Assembly: GCA_000467715.1 (NCBI GenBank) | Contig: AJFK01000509.1 | Coordinates: forward strand, 62,001-126,000 | From: Hysterium pulicare CBS 123377 | Lineage: Eukaryota; Ascomycota; Dothideomycetes; Hysteriales; Hysteriaceae | Reading direction: 5' to 3' | DNA length: 64,000 bases | Part shown: positions 12,204 to 23,705 of the stretch, in pieces | Numbering within the stretch: position 1 is the stretch's first letter | Layout of the letters: the number at the start of each line of letters is the position of its first letter | The notes under the pieces: generated by a model | Told to the model about the DNA's origin: nothing | The model's database searches: none | What the model saw: only the letters and a program-made list of their open reading frames with translations | Position numbers and translations under genes: made by a program

Positions 12204-12959
12204 CAGATGCGTCTAGAATGGAAATGGGACTTGATATCGAGGTGGAAGAGATGATGGTTGCTTGCTTTCACGGTCCAGGGAGAGACATAATGAGAGGGAG
12301 GAGCGTCTGATACGAATACTGCTTGGACGATGAGCAAGCTTGGAAGAATGTTGTGTGGATTTTTATACATGTGGAGCTGTAGCATGCTTGAATTCCGTTG
12401 GAATATTCTAGTCCTATGAGCAAACATCAGCAGCAAACAGTGATGATGGGCTATATCAACTCACCAATATCCTTCATCAAGGAATCACGGCTTCCAACCT
12501 ACAAATTCAGTAATTCTCTTGAGCCAATGGGTGCTGTAGATGTACGGAGGTTATGGTGATGATGATAATCGTTGATCGATTCTAACGATCATGATCTTTT
12601 GTAGAAAGAGATGGTAATCGAGGTTCCTTTAGACTTGGCTCCACTACCAATATATTCCAATCACCCTCTTCGTCTCCACAGCAGCAAAAAGGCATCGTAC
12701 CCTCCCGTACTTCAAGCATTTTGATCCCTCTCCGACCAGAAAGCATCGTCATCTTCCCACTATGCTTTCTGGAAGCACGGCACTTGCAAAATCTGTTTGA
12801 TGATCGGAAACCCGTTTGAATTGTATCCAAGAATCTCCAACCGGAAGCGTTGATTCTTATCTATGCCTGCTCATCAGGAATCCTTGATGGATTAGTCAGC
12901 ATTTGGGAAGTGTTAGCCCTTGTTACTTCGGGTCTTAATCTTCCGTCCTTCCCTTTTAT

Positions 12960-13640
12960 AGGTTCTCCAATACTTAAGCACGCTGGTAGTACATCCATGC
13001 CCTTAGCTGCGGAGCACGACAACAAATTGGCCCTTCAACGCAACACTGCTCCAGAGCAGTGTTTGTTAAGAATACCATGTCTGTATGGAACCATATAGCA
13101 GCCTGTTGCAACATCCACGAGTTGCGCCGCTGCTTTGGTCGAAACATTTGGGAGTTACTTCGTATGTTGTGGAGTGGGTTTTCTAAAGGATTAGAAAAAG
13201 GATGGGAAACGGTATTAGTGCTTAAGAGCAGTTTCTTATATCGCAGCTCACTAGCATTTTCGTGATGAAGTTCGTCATTACTAGGGCTCCTCAATGAACC
13301 GACCCAAGTGCCCAAGCACCTGTAAGGATGTTAATTCAGTTGCGGAAGAGTTCCACAAGTCCCCAAACGAGTTTCGTTACACCATTCTTCAAGAAAGAAG
13401 CTGCACCCTTTCCCTAGAGCAGAAATTGATTCCGAGAAGTCCCATTGGTTGTTTATCCGCACGTGGTAGATCCCAGGCAGCCCATGTAATCCACTCCCAC
13501 ATGATGAGAGATTCCAAAATTGGGTAATGGCTTTCGGGAGTTGGGGTAAGAGTCACTGCACTTGTGGAGTGGGAGGTGGAGTAAGAGTAAAGTTATTGAA
13601 GAAGGAAGCCGGCAGAGTCTATATAGTCTGCTGCAATATG
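12960..13640 (-). pseudogene. Repeat unit U2, relative of U1 and U5
   Basis: A TATATAG box near 13620 on the minus strand is followed by a CT-rich leader containing CCACTCCACAAG, then the MWEWITW and PMGLLGIN frame. The 3' half encodes MLQQAAIWF and, further on, EQCC. Unit U5 encodes MLQQPC and RNCC in the same order. Interrupted reading frames suggest decay, although short introns cannot be excluded. Confidence 0.33.
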
Positions 13641-15214
13641 CTATCTAGGTCACGAGGTGAGGGCTCCGATTACTGACTTATCAGTAGTAGAGGTGGCAGC
13701 GTGTATATAATCTCCGGATGCCTTTGGAAACCTGCTTACTTCTTCACATAGAATGCTATCAGCTCTGCCCCGGAAGCAAATTACTAATATTTTAGGTAGA
13801 ACTGCATGTGTTGCAGCGGCGCTGTTCCAGTCAGCAAGGGCTCTAGGAACACTTCATGGGTCTCCTTCAACCCAACAAAAGATACGGAACGAAATTAGAA
13901 TGCTTGGAGGATGATAGGCCGCAGTTGATAATCATCATCGTTTGCCATTAGTTGTGCGGACTGGTGTCAAGAATGCCCTCTATTTCAAGCAGGCCGAAAT
14001 TGGGTGCCGGATGCGGAGATAATGAGCGTAGCAGGTCGTTTCTATTGAACAGTTATAAGCAATAATGGGATAAGAAGGGTACTCAAGCATCATGTAAAGA
14101 AGAAAGGAGAATTGAAGTGATAGAGATCTTACACCGCCAACACGAATCTCGATTGCACCCCTTATCCTGGTATCACGTGGCCTACACCCAATGTCCCCTT
14201 CTCTTCCCAATCTATATAAATCTCTCACCCATCTCTTTGAGACACTCAAAATCTCCGCCGAGTAGACAACTTGTGGAAGAAGATCGCCAAAACATTCTCC
14301 ATCCTCAAAGTGTTCGTAATACAAAGCTATTCCTTTCGTGAGTGGTCCAAAAGCTCCCAGAACTTGCCTACATGTCCATAAAGCGAAGTATGATGATGTG
14401 GAATTCAGAGTCTCGGTCCAAAAATGAAACAACGTTACTGGGTCATGTGTGCTGGACCGCGGATCAAAATCATCTTGTCTACGTTTCAACGTGTTTACAG
14501 AGTTCGAGGGAAGATTTTGATGTCCGAGTGGGGCTCTTTTGCGGTATCTAAATGCCGAGCAGATCGAAAGCTAACACTGGAATTCGCGATGGTCCAGTGG
14601 CTCTTGGTGATGAAAAAAATACAATCGGAACAGGGTATGGATTGGGTTGAGATATATCGTCGGACAGGGAAAGAATAAGAACAGTGCTCCTGGATTCTGC
14701 CAGAATCCAATCACGGAGAGACCTTAGAATAGCTTGAGCGACGAGTAGTAACCGTAATGAGGTTCATCAGCGTAGAATGATACCGGAGAGATAGCGGAAG
14801 GGCAAACACTAAAGGTGTCTACTAAAACGAGAATGCGGGAAGGATCCCTAGACGTAAAGAACGGTGTGAAGGATGTTGACTCACTAAAGCTTTACCTTTT
14901 AGCTACAATATATAATCCCACCACTCCCATATCTACCTCTTCTTCACATCTTCACATCTTCATCCGGTATACCTTTGAAGTCCATCTTCTCTGCACTAGA
15001 ATCGGGAACCTGATGAAAATTATGTCCTGGAGGGCCTTGATACAGTCAACCATGAAGAATGATAGATGCCATGAGGATACTCACGGAACATAGAGCCAGA
15101 GTTCTGGCGAATGGGTTAGAAAGTCGAAACGAGGCGATAGAAACGAAGTCGTGAAGATAATTGCAAGCAATACTTCATGGAGATGATCAAGTGCTCAAGT
15201 CAAGACAGATTACT

Positions 15215-16060
15215 AATCCCCTCTTCCAAGCAATATATAAATCTCCTTCCCCCTTCCGATTTTTCTCCTTCTCCACTACACGCTCATACTCAATGGAGTT
15301 GACCACGAGTCTTCAATGCGTTAGCCAAGTTTGACAGCCCAGGCTATTCGTAATAAACTCCAAGACAGTGGTATGGCAGAGCGACTTCCTGGTGCGACTT
15401 GACCAAAGGCGTACGTCCACTGGACCAATGTCTTGCGAGTCGTGTTTGGTACTTGGTATGCTGCAACAACCTTGTAACGAGGCTTGCTCGATGTGGCGGA
15501 ACTGTTGCAGAACCCCTTGGAAAAATGGGCGCGTGGAATGTTCATGTTCTCTCCAAACATCTCGACGCTATTGGCACATGTAGAGGAGAAGCGCGGGAGA
15601 GGGCCATGTGGCAAGACGCGTAGGCCATGGTAATGATATGCATCGGCAGTTTTTGATGACAATTTTCGTACTAGATGCCGAAGATGATTCTGTTTCCCTC
15701 TTATCTTCTGTTTCGAACCGAATAGCGGAGCTATTACCAAATCTGCACGTGCAACAACCTCATCAACCCTCCTCTCCGAAAAACATATAAACCCCTTCTT
15801 CCCGAGGACCAAAACTTCTTGTCCACTCTACACAACCTGCAAAGGGAGGGGAACATCTGTCCTTGCCCAGCGGGCTAATGTAAATCACGAACAAAATGAG
15901 GCATAAAACAATGTCCTGGTGGGGCTCTTCTGGTGAGACCTTACCATACTGGGAGACAAATGTTCCGGGAGCCAGAAGCCGTTCGGTTTGCAAGAGACAA
16001 TAGACCGAAGTGTGGATCATCATTGAACTGAAGTAGCAAGTCATGGTGCGGTGTCTTGTT
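15215..16060 (+). pseudogene. Repeat units U5 and U6
   Basis: U5 has TATATAAA at 15234-15241, a leader ending CTCCACTACACG, and a small frame (15368-15583) encoding MLQQPC and MWRNCCR, rich in Cys. U6 has CACGTG at 15746-15751, ATATAAA at 15785-15791 and the leader CCACTCTACACAACCTGC at 15823-15840, nearly the same as in U7. No ORF longer than about 75 codons reads forward. Not recognised. Confidence 0.33.
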
Positions 16061-16299
16061 CTCCGAATACTCGTCGACGGCGTTCCTTATGTGAGACGGA
16101 GTTGGGGAGTTGCAGGTCGTTAAACGCGGTGGAGAGATGAAATGCTGATGGACATCATCATGATCTGATGATGATTTTCAGTAGAAGTGATAAGAACGTT
16201 GACAAGTTTCCAAGTGTTCTCTTTCACTAAGATATATTCATATCCGACGTCTACCTCCGGTTTTAGAAGCCCCGCAAGAGCGTCCAAGATTTTGTGCTA

Positions 16300-16690
16300 G
16301 GCATATTAGTAGAACCAAACCTATCCTCTTACTAACCAACCGTCTCCCAAATGCAAATTTTAACTACCTCATTCCCACCCAGCACAAACACTTCTTTCTC
16401 TACCCTACACAACCTGCAGCTTACAGAGAGGAACACCAGTCTGTTCCATACCAGTCAATGTGAATCACGGACATCTTGCGAGACAACGAACGTCCGGTTG
16501 AGTGCTCTTCTGGTGGCACTGCACTAGAACATTCCGCCTTGGATATGATGTTCGTGGAGCTGCAAGCCGTTGGAGAAACTGTTGTCGCTCCAAAAAATGG
16601 CTCGAGAAGACAATGTGCGGAGCCCTACGCCAAGATGTATGCAATGCATAGTGTAGTCTTTCTGGGTCATTCAAACCACAACCTCAATTC
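16300..16690 (+). pseudogene. Repeat unit U7
   Basis: The leader CTACACAACCTGCAG (16407-16421) aligns with U6, and both continue into AATGTRAATCACGRAC. The block near 16568-16600 encodes RWRNCCR, matching MWRNCCR in U5. The TATA box is decayed. Confidence 0.33.
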
Positions 16691-16699
16691 GTGATAATG

Positions 16700-17094
16700 T
16701 GGGAGGCAAATTCGAGAGGCTAGTTGATTCCAAAGTCGGAGAATTCGTATAGTGATGAATAGCATTGGGATTTGATGATTGTGATTATTAGTAGGAATGA
16801 CGCAACGGTCGTGAACGTTTGCTGTCCGTCTTCGCAGACCTTGATTTTGATGGAGTTGAGACGTTTCTAAGGTGATAGAGAAGGTCGAAGCGTGGCCGAT
16901 GAGAAGTTGGAGAGTATCAGCGGTTTCCCATTTGGTAATTACAGGAAATAGCTCCAACCGCATCTTGGATTTACATGAGTGTGCTCGGTTGGTCGTGCCA
17001 GGTGGCTATTAGTGAATTCAAATCGATTTATATACCAAGCATACCTATGCAAATAGAATGTACACAAAATCATAAATACCTCCCTTCATCCACG
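16700..17094. other. Intergenic, nothing recognised
   Basis: This lies between the repeat cluster and the 3' end of the minus-strand hydrolase. It contains an ATGATTGTGATTATTAG tract like those between repeat units and no supported gene. Confidence 0.5.
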
Positions 17095-18352
17095 CTATAG
17101 CTTCGATTTCACCCAATCCTGAACCACTTTCGCACTTCCCGTGCCGCTATCGCCCTTGTACCCCAACAAACGCTCAAGAATCATCTCCACGTGAGCCGCC
17201 TTGGGAGTGACCACATAAGTTACCTTTCCACCTTTCCCGCCAAAGCCCTTCTTAAATCTCTTACCAAATTCCTCGATGCCGTCAAGCAAGACTTCGTTGC
17301 CGCCGCCCCAAATCAGCACTTCGCCAATCACGTCCGCCGTTTGTTCCCACCATGATGCTGGAGCGAGGACTGGCTCGTTATAGAAATCTCCGGCGAATGG
17401 CGAGTCGCTGTTCAAGAATGCAGAGGACCATCTACTGAGGGCACGGCCATCAAAGCAGTCTTTCTCAGCGTTGGACTTGAAGGCAGGGGTGTGGACGTTG
17501 AATGAGACCCAGGGAGAGATGAGTAATGCGGCGTGGAGTTTGGTTGGGAGAGTGAGGGCCGGAATGTCTGCGTGGGGATGTGAGAGGTGAGAGAGGACGC
17601 CGAGAGTCAAATTGCCACCGGCCGAGTCGCCGGCGAGAGTGATCTGTGAGCAAGTACTTAGTGCCATGCTCGGGAGTCTTGAGGTTACTGTACCTACATT
17701 TGAAGGATCCCGGTTTTCCACTTCTATAAGGTGACGCAGGAGCTCAACAGCTTGCTTCAATTGAGTGGGGTAACGAGCCTCTGGGGCTAAGGTGTATGCC
17801 AGGAAGATGACAGCGCTGTCTGTGCCCTGGGCAATAAGAGAGTCCTTTATGTCCACAAGATACTGCATTTGTCCGGGATTGGCAGGCATAACGTATCCAC
17901 CACCTTTTATCAATCAGCACAGCACTCAGCCACATTAGCCCTATAGCCTCGACGTACCGTGATAGTACACTATAAGTTTCTGTGCATTTTTATTCCCAAT
18001 CCAGTGTGCCTGAGTCCCATCTGACAACGTTATGCTCTGGGGAGCAAAGCCACTGTCTTTCGCGAACTGAAGGTATACCGGCGTAGTCATAGAGCTCAAA
18101 TAGCGATCTTGGGCGAGATTCAGATTCCCTAATTGGGTCCTCATCATAGCGAACATTACATCTTTGAAGTAGTTTTGCGCTCCCTTCTGGCCCTTGAAGG
18201 GAGAGATCCATAGCCGGGTGGATGCAGAGAACACTAGAAGAGCGAATGTCAGCTACTACTCGCAATGCTTCGACTCACACTAATGGGGACTGACTGGCCC
18301 GGAGGACCACGGAGGCAATGCCGAGCTTGCTAACGTTCTGATCTACAGACAT
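17095..18352 (-). CDS. Alpha/beta hydrolase, hormone-sensitive-lipase (HSL) type
   Basis: Four exons on the minus strand (18352-18295, 18233-17958, 17903-17698, 17643-17095) give 362 residues. The oxyanion-hole motif reads YYHGGGYVMP, created exactly by the 17904-17957 intron join, and the nucleophile elbow is GDSAGGNL, preceded by ITLA. The acid residue probably lies in the IWGGGNEVLLDGIEEFGKR region and the catalytic His in PKAAHVEMI near the C-terminus. These are the marks of HSL/GDXG family carboxylesterases. The start MSVDQNVSKL was preferred because it leaves a 275 bp divergent promoter with the bZIP gene; an upstream in-frame ATG at 18590 would nearly touch it and adds an unconserved-looking extension. 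The first exon is only 58 nt. Substrate unknown; such enzymes hydrolyse short acyl esters or lactone-type metabolites. Confidence 0.85.
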
Positions 18353-18627
18353 GATTGTGGCAGTGAGTTCGGAGATAGTGGATGGGAAGTTGGAGGGATC
18401 AAGAGGTGAACAGTTGGAGCTTACCATTGCAGGGCTCAGCGGTAGTGGACTTTGTTAGTAGGATGCCGGCGGAGTAAGGTACCCGAGGTCGTGGGTCTCT
18501 GCACGAAGATGTGGAGAGGTGCAAGGCTTGGCATGTAGTAGAACCGGGAATGACTCGCAAATGCTGGGGTATCACGCCTGAACAACGCACGCTTGACTCT
18601 CACACCATACAGCCTCGAACAGCCATC
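18353..18627. promoter_or_regulatory. Shared divergent promoter, esterase/bZIP
   Basis: A 275 bp gap separates the chosen start codons of the HSL-type esterase (left) and the bZIP factor (right). I see no clear TATA box. Co-regulation is inference from layout only. Confidence 0.35.
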
Positions 18628-20474
18628 ATGGCCGCAGCCAGGGACGGCAATCACGATAGCGATGCCACTCCGACCGACGACCGCCAATCCACCGACCCCC
18701 AGAACCCTCCGAAGAGGCGTCGAACTACTGGCAACGCATCGTCGCGCGGCGTCGCCAACCTCACTCCTGAGCAACTCGCTAGGAAACGCGCAAACGACCG
18801 GGAGGCTCAGAGGGCTATAAGGGAGAGGACGAAGAATCAGATCGACCATCTGAATGAAAGGATCCGCCAATTGGAATCTACACAACCCTATAACGAGCTG
18901 CAGCTTGTCTTGAGGGAAAAGGAAGCCGTACAGGCCGAGAATGAGGACATTCGAAAGCGATTGGCATCTGTTCTCTCCATCATCCAGCCAATTCTCAGAG
19001 CTCACGAAGGTCTCAATGGTATGCACACCTCCATCTTTAGCATGATCCTACCACCATCAATCCACACGAACACAAATAGAAAGCTCCTATGGTACAGGAA
19101 TCTATTCAAAGCACGTCTTAGACCTTAAAACAGCGCAGCATACGGCAACGACCTATCATCTAGACCACAATTCCTTCCTATATGTTGGAAACGATCTAAT
19201 CTCGATCGCTAATGCTATCACAGAACTCGCTGCTGCAGCTGAGCGAAGCCCACTTCCAGTTCCCCTTCCACCATCAGCACCACAATTCCACCCCGAAGAC
19301 GCTAGGGCTTTCCATGACGGTCTTGGCACATTGGCGGAGACCTCACCTCCATCAAATGGTCCTTCTATGCAATCTCCCGATGGGCAACCTTCACATAGAC
19401 AATGGCACTTTCCCGGGGATGCGCCGACCAGCCATGTGCGAAGATGGCCAGGGTCCACCCCTCCCTTCGAAGAACAACGTCCTCCCATACAACCTGATAT
19501 GCCTTTTGATGAGAGACTAGGGGTCGATTTCCTTCTTGAGGGTAACCAACGGAGGATAGATGGGATTGCGTCCTCTCATTCTGCTGATCCGCCAGCTGTG
19601 ATTGAGCGGGCGATGGTGGCACATTCCACACTACCACGTACACTCCCACCAACCTGTCCATTGGATAACATAATGCTGGACTTTCTGCAAAAACAACGTC
19701 GTCATGCGGCTGAAGGTGTTCCTCTCAAGACATTGGTAGGCCCGCTGTATCCGAACTTCACGGCGCTATTGTATCCCGACCGTCACGTGGAGTCGCATCC
19801 GTTATCGAAACTGTTTACGGATATCCTACGAACATTTCCAGATATTTGCGGCTTACCAGAGCAAGTTGCAGTTGTGTTCATCATGTTCCTGGTCATGCGA
19901 TGGGAAATTGATCCCACACCAGAGAACTACGATAGACTACCCGATTGGGTGACGCCACGACCGAGTCAATTGTTCACCACTCACGCGTGTTGGATGGATC
20001 ATCTGCCTTGGTAACTTTCTCTCGTCTCAATTCTCCCAAATACCCAACGACTAATTGAACACTAGGCCACGTCTCCGCGACCGAATAATAGCCACAGACC
20101 CTTGCACACCATTCGACAGCTTTTTCATTTCCTACACCACGACCATCTCCCTGAACTGGCCGTACGAACCCCGCGATTGTCTTCTCCCAGCGTCAAAGGT
20201 TCAGCCCGCCATATCCTCTACTTCTTCCAATCTCTCCGCCAACTCCCCGTACTCCACCGCTGTAAATGCTGGATCGCCACCTCCGCCCCTCACACCTGGT
20301 GCTGCTGCAAGTACGCCCGGCACCTCTCATGGAAAGGAAGATGAACAGTGGCTCATCAATCCTGCGTTCGAGAGCCATCTCCGGAATCTGGCGAATTGGA
20401 GTTTGGGACCTGCGTTCAAGTCGACGTTTCCGGCGTTTGGGGATTGTGTTAGGATTAAGGAGGGGAGGCAATAG
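18628..20474 (+). CDS. bZIP transcription factor with DUF3425 domain
   Basis: Three exons (18628-19018, 19224-20010, 20066-20474) give 528 residues. The basic region RKRANDREAQRAIRERTKNQ is followed by a leucine-zipper-like coiled coil with heptad L/I/V positions up to about residue 125. The fungal AP-1-like NxxAQxxxR motif is present as NDREAQRAIR. The C-terminal 300 residues carry the DUF3425 type: PLDNIMLDFLQKQR near the front, then HPLSKLFTDILRTFPDICGLPEQVAV and VMRWEIDPTPENYDRLPDWVTPRPSQL. The 205 bp first intron is long for this locus and might hide a small exon. The gene is divergent from the esterase. Target genes unknown. Confidence 0.88.
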
Positions 20475-21338
20475 TTGATCTCAAGGGCGTCTCTCTACGA
20501 GATCGGAAAACGCTACATCATTGCGTGTTCGGATGATTCGAACTAATATTGTTATTGGAGGAATCGCGTACTTTTCATCTTTTTGCCAAGAGTATGGAAA
20601 ATTGCTTCTTGTTTTTACAGCCTCCATCTGGTCTGGTCCTATGTTATTATTTCTTTAACCTCATATTCGTCTGGCTATGAAAGTCAGAAATCGCAAGGTG
20701 CTACATGGAAACTCGCTCTTAACCTTCTCATTTGTCCTCAGGCTTGGATGACTTGATCTGAATAGCTGGAGAGTGCTGGATCTGCACAGTGAGAGATGAA
20801 CGTCGAGGTTGTTCTCCTATGTAGTTTATAACGCTAGAATATTAAAGCTTAACCAATAAATGGACTAGTCGCGTTCTCTGTGTGTGTAAACCGTCTTTTC
20901 ACACACAGGGCCGGGTTGACGATTTAGGAAACCCGATCGACTCCAAGCTTCTCCACGTCCCCAGACAACAGCGCTCCGACAAAATTTATCACCGAACAAG
21001 CCACTATCAACTCTAGATGCGGTTGAATTGGCTGCCACGCACCCCTCATGTGTGCAAATCATCCATGGCGGGGTGGATCAATGGAAGGCGGGGCAGGAGA
21101 TGCTCTCCGTCATTTAATGGTCTTGTGCCCGGTTGATCTGCTCTTTGAGCTCTTTTGCTTTCATGTTGTGATGGTTACTTAGTGCATATAGTCCTATTCC
21201 TGTAAGACTATCCTCTCAACCTAGCTTCCTCTAACACCTTGACTAGACACGCAGTTGACAAGATGTATTGTGTACAGGACGTTGAATCGCATTGGACGAC
21301 GCCTTGAACGGCTAATATACCTTGCATACTATCCAATT
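20475..21338. other. Intergenic, nothing recognised
   Basis: This holds the 3' flank of the bZIP gene and the 5' flank of dihydroxyacetone kinase. The kinase frame is open upstream to 21255 but the first ATG giving the conserved start is at 21339. No repeat or RNA gene seen. Confidence 0.5.
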
Positions 21339-23360
21339 ATGTCCACAAAACACTTCTTTCCAAGTACGGAAGGAGTCGTGGTTCACGCGCTCAAGTCCTT
21401 CGTCGCCCGAAATCCTAAGCTCGGTCTGCATGAGGAACAGCGCGTCGTATATTCCAAGACCCATCCTCCATCCCAAGTGACAATTATATCTGGCGGTGGT
21501 AGTGGACATGAACCTGCTTGGTCAGGGTACGTAGGCGATGGCATGTTGTCTGCGGCCATCTGCGGCGATGTGTTTGCAAGCCCATCGACGAAGCAGATCA
21601 TGGAAGGAATCAAGAACGTCCCTTCTGATGTTGGAATCATCCTGTGTATTACGAACTATACTGGTGATATGCTGCATTTTGGACTAGCGAGAGAGAAAGG
21701 CCAAGCCTTGGGATATAACATCTCCGTAGTGTCAATGGCCGAGGATGCTGCATTGGGGAGGAAGAAGTCTGAGCGTGTAGGACGGAGAGGTTTAGCTGGG
21801 AATCTGCTCAGTATGTACCAGCCGTGCTATAAGGCCGAGGTACATGTCCAAATCGCTGATCTGCCTGATTACCAGTTCTCAAAATCATTGGAGCCGCATC
21901 ACAAAAGAACTGGCCTTTTGAGAAGTGCTTGAAGCTAGGACAGCTAGGCAATGATGAGCTGGTCACGATTGGAACGAGTCTGGATCATTGTCATATCCCC
22001 GGGAAGAAGACTATGCAAAATGTGGAGGATGATGCTTGCGTAGTAGGAATGGGCATACATAACGAACCGGTCAGTACTCCTGTGCCCTGTTGTTTTGTGG
22101 AATGATACTTATTGACGTGGCTCAGGGACTTCGTACGATTTCTCCAATGCCGTCTCCTGAGGACGTCGTGAAAGAGATGTTTAAATATCTCTTGGATCCC
22201 TCAGATTCTGACCGAGCATTTGTGAAATTCGACCCAAAAGATGAGGTGGTCATGCTCGTGAATAACTTTGGTGGCCTATCAGGACTTGAATTGGAAGCTC
22301 TTACACACGTCGCCCTAGAACAGCTAGGTAGAGTTTTAATTGTCCTATACCCCTTCCTTTTTGTTGCCATACTAATAAACGAGCATAGAAAGCGATTGGA
22401 ACATAATCCCCTGCCGCATCTACGCCGGGATAATGGAGACCTCCTTGAATGGTCAAGGCTTCTCCCTCACTCTCGGTAACATTTCTGGAATCGCCCGATC
22501 AATGTCCCTTTCAGAGGCCGAAATCCTCGAGCTACTCGATGCTCCAACAACAGCGCCCGCCTGGCCAAAGAATGGCTACGCCCCAGCAAAAGAATCAAAA
22601 GAGACAGAAGCTCTACGGGAAAAAGCGCACGCAGACGATGAAGCCACAACGGAAGGGAATAAAGGTCCAGCCAGTACGTATACCACCTTTCCATAGAGAA
22701 ATGGGAACGAGACTCATATATATCCCAGCTCCACAAACCCTCATCTCAGCCCTTCAGTCAGCCTGCGAAGCAGCCATAAAAGCCGAACCGGACATAACCA
22801 AATACGACATGCAAATGGGCGACGGCGACTGCGGCGAAGCCGTCGAAGGCGTCTGCAAATCCATCCTAAAGAAACTCTCCACCTTATCTTCTTCCTCTCT
22901 CCCACCCCTGCTCACCCTCCTCGACGACATAGGCGAGAGCGCCGAGGACGTCGGCGGCTCCCTCGGCGCCATCCTTAGCATCCTGACCACAGCCTTCACA
23001 AACGCCCTCCGAGACAACCTCATCAAAGCGCATAAACCCCTCGATATTTCCACGGTAGCAAAATCAGCCACCGCCGGCTTGGAGAATTTGAAGCTTTATA
23101 CTTCGGCTCGCGAGGGGGATAGGACGGTTATGGATGTTTTGATCCCGTTTATCGAGACTTTGCACCAGAGTGAGGATTTTGAGAAGGCGGTTAAGGTGGC
23201 GGAGGAGAAGGCGAAGGAGACGAGTGCGATGAAGGCGAAGTTTGGGAGGGCTACTTATGTTGGGGATGAGAAGGCGGAGAAGGGGGATGCGCCGCCGGAT
23301 CCGGGGGCTTATGCTGCGGGGGTTTGGTTGAGGGGATTGAAGAGTGGGTTTGGGGCCTGA
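21339..23360 (+). CDS. DAK1: Dihydroxyacetone (glycerone) kinase
   Basis: Five exons (21339-21810, 21876-22069, 22126-22327, 22389-22673, 22729-23360) give 594 residues, normal for eukaryotic ATP-dependent Dak. The DhaK half has TIISGGGSGHEPAWSGYVGDGML, AICGDVFASP, TNYTGDMLHFGLA, the GRRGLAGNLL motif and GTSLDHCHIPG, whose His forms the hemiaminal with dihydroxyacetone. A charged linker (KESKETEALREKAHADDEAT) leads to the DhaL half, which binds ATP: DITKYDMQMGDGDCGEAVEG, then DVGGSLGAILSI and SAREGDRTVMDVLIPF. The enzyme phosphorylates dihydroxyacetone or glyceraldehyde in glycerol catabolism and methylglyoxal avoidance. The last intron was placed from GTACGT to CCCAG because it restores the frame with a 55 nt intron. 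Confidence 0.93.
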
Positions 23361-23705
23361 GGGTAGGGAAGAGTTGGAGGGGATCTCGAGTTTGTTGGAA
23401 TAGTTGTTTCTTTTCTGAGATGAAGGGGGTTGTGGTTATATTCGTACGCACTTGGTAAACAACCTGGAATATCCAGTAGGAATGTTTTCATATGCAGTAG
23501 ATTGCAATCGATATTGAATTATATATATGTTTTTACTATATACCCATCCCGACGTCCACTTAAGCTTTCCAAAACAATGACTCACTGGTTCTTACTCCAG
23601 CTAACCGAGGAGTATGACAGGTTGACCCAAAACTCCATCCAATGCCATGCAATATAAACAAATCTTTATTCCCGTCTCTTTCACAAACCCGCCCATCCAA
23701 GTCCC
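23361..23705. other. Convergent 3' flank
   Basis: A short gap between Dak and the CHS7-like gene, which face each other. It contains an AT-rich TATATATATG tract near 23520 and no gene. Confidence 0.5.

Larger units (their letters stand above)
10976..16700. repeat. Cluster of diverged repeat units with shared promoter-like block
   Basis: This 5.7 kb region has no normal gene but repeats a common layout at least seven times: units U1 (about 11200-11800, minus), U2 (12960-13640, minus), U3 (14170-14560, plus), U4 (14895-15110, plus), U5 (15215-15620, plus), U6 (15735-16060, plus) and U7 (16300-16690, plus). Each has a TATATAAA-like box (minus strand near 11760; near 13620; 14213-14220; 14909-14915; 15234-15241; 15785-15791; decayed in U7) and then a CT-rich leader, often ending CCACTCTACACAACC (11719-11734, 15270-15284, 15821-15840, 16401-16418). 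CACGTG lies about 25-40 bp upstream of the TATA box in U1, U3 and U6. GATGATGAT/ATCATC tracts recur between units (10980, 11035, 12553, 13930, 16150, 16780). Similarity was judged by eye and is low. Confidence 0.5.

Noticed and set aside
13980-14489. Minus-strand ORF of 169 codons
   Set aside because: It lies antisense to repeat unit U3, whose TATA box and leader point the other way; no motif or splice context supports it, though it cannot be excluded.
15321-15812. Minus-strand ORF of 163 codons
   Set aside because: It spans two plus-strand repeat units, including the U6 promoter block, so it is unlikely to be a gene.
18436-19026. Minus-strand ORF of 196 codons
   Set aside because: It is antisense to the bZIP basic region and zipper, which is clearly the coding strand.
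21255-21338. Upstream in-frame extension of dihydroxyacetone kinase
   Set aside because: It begins with a non-ATG codon; the ATG at 21339 gives the conserved MSTKHFF start.
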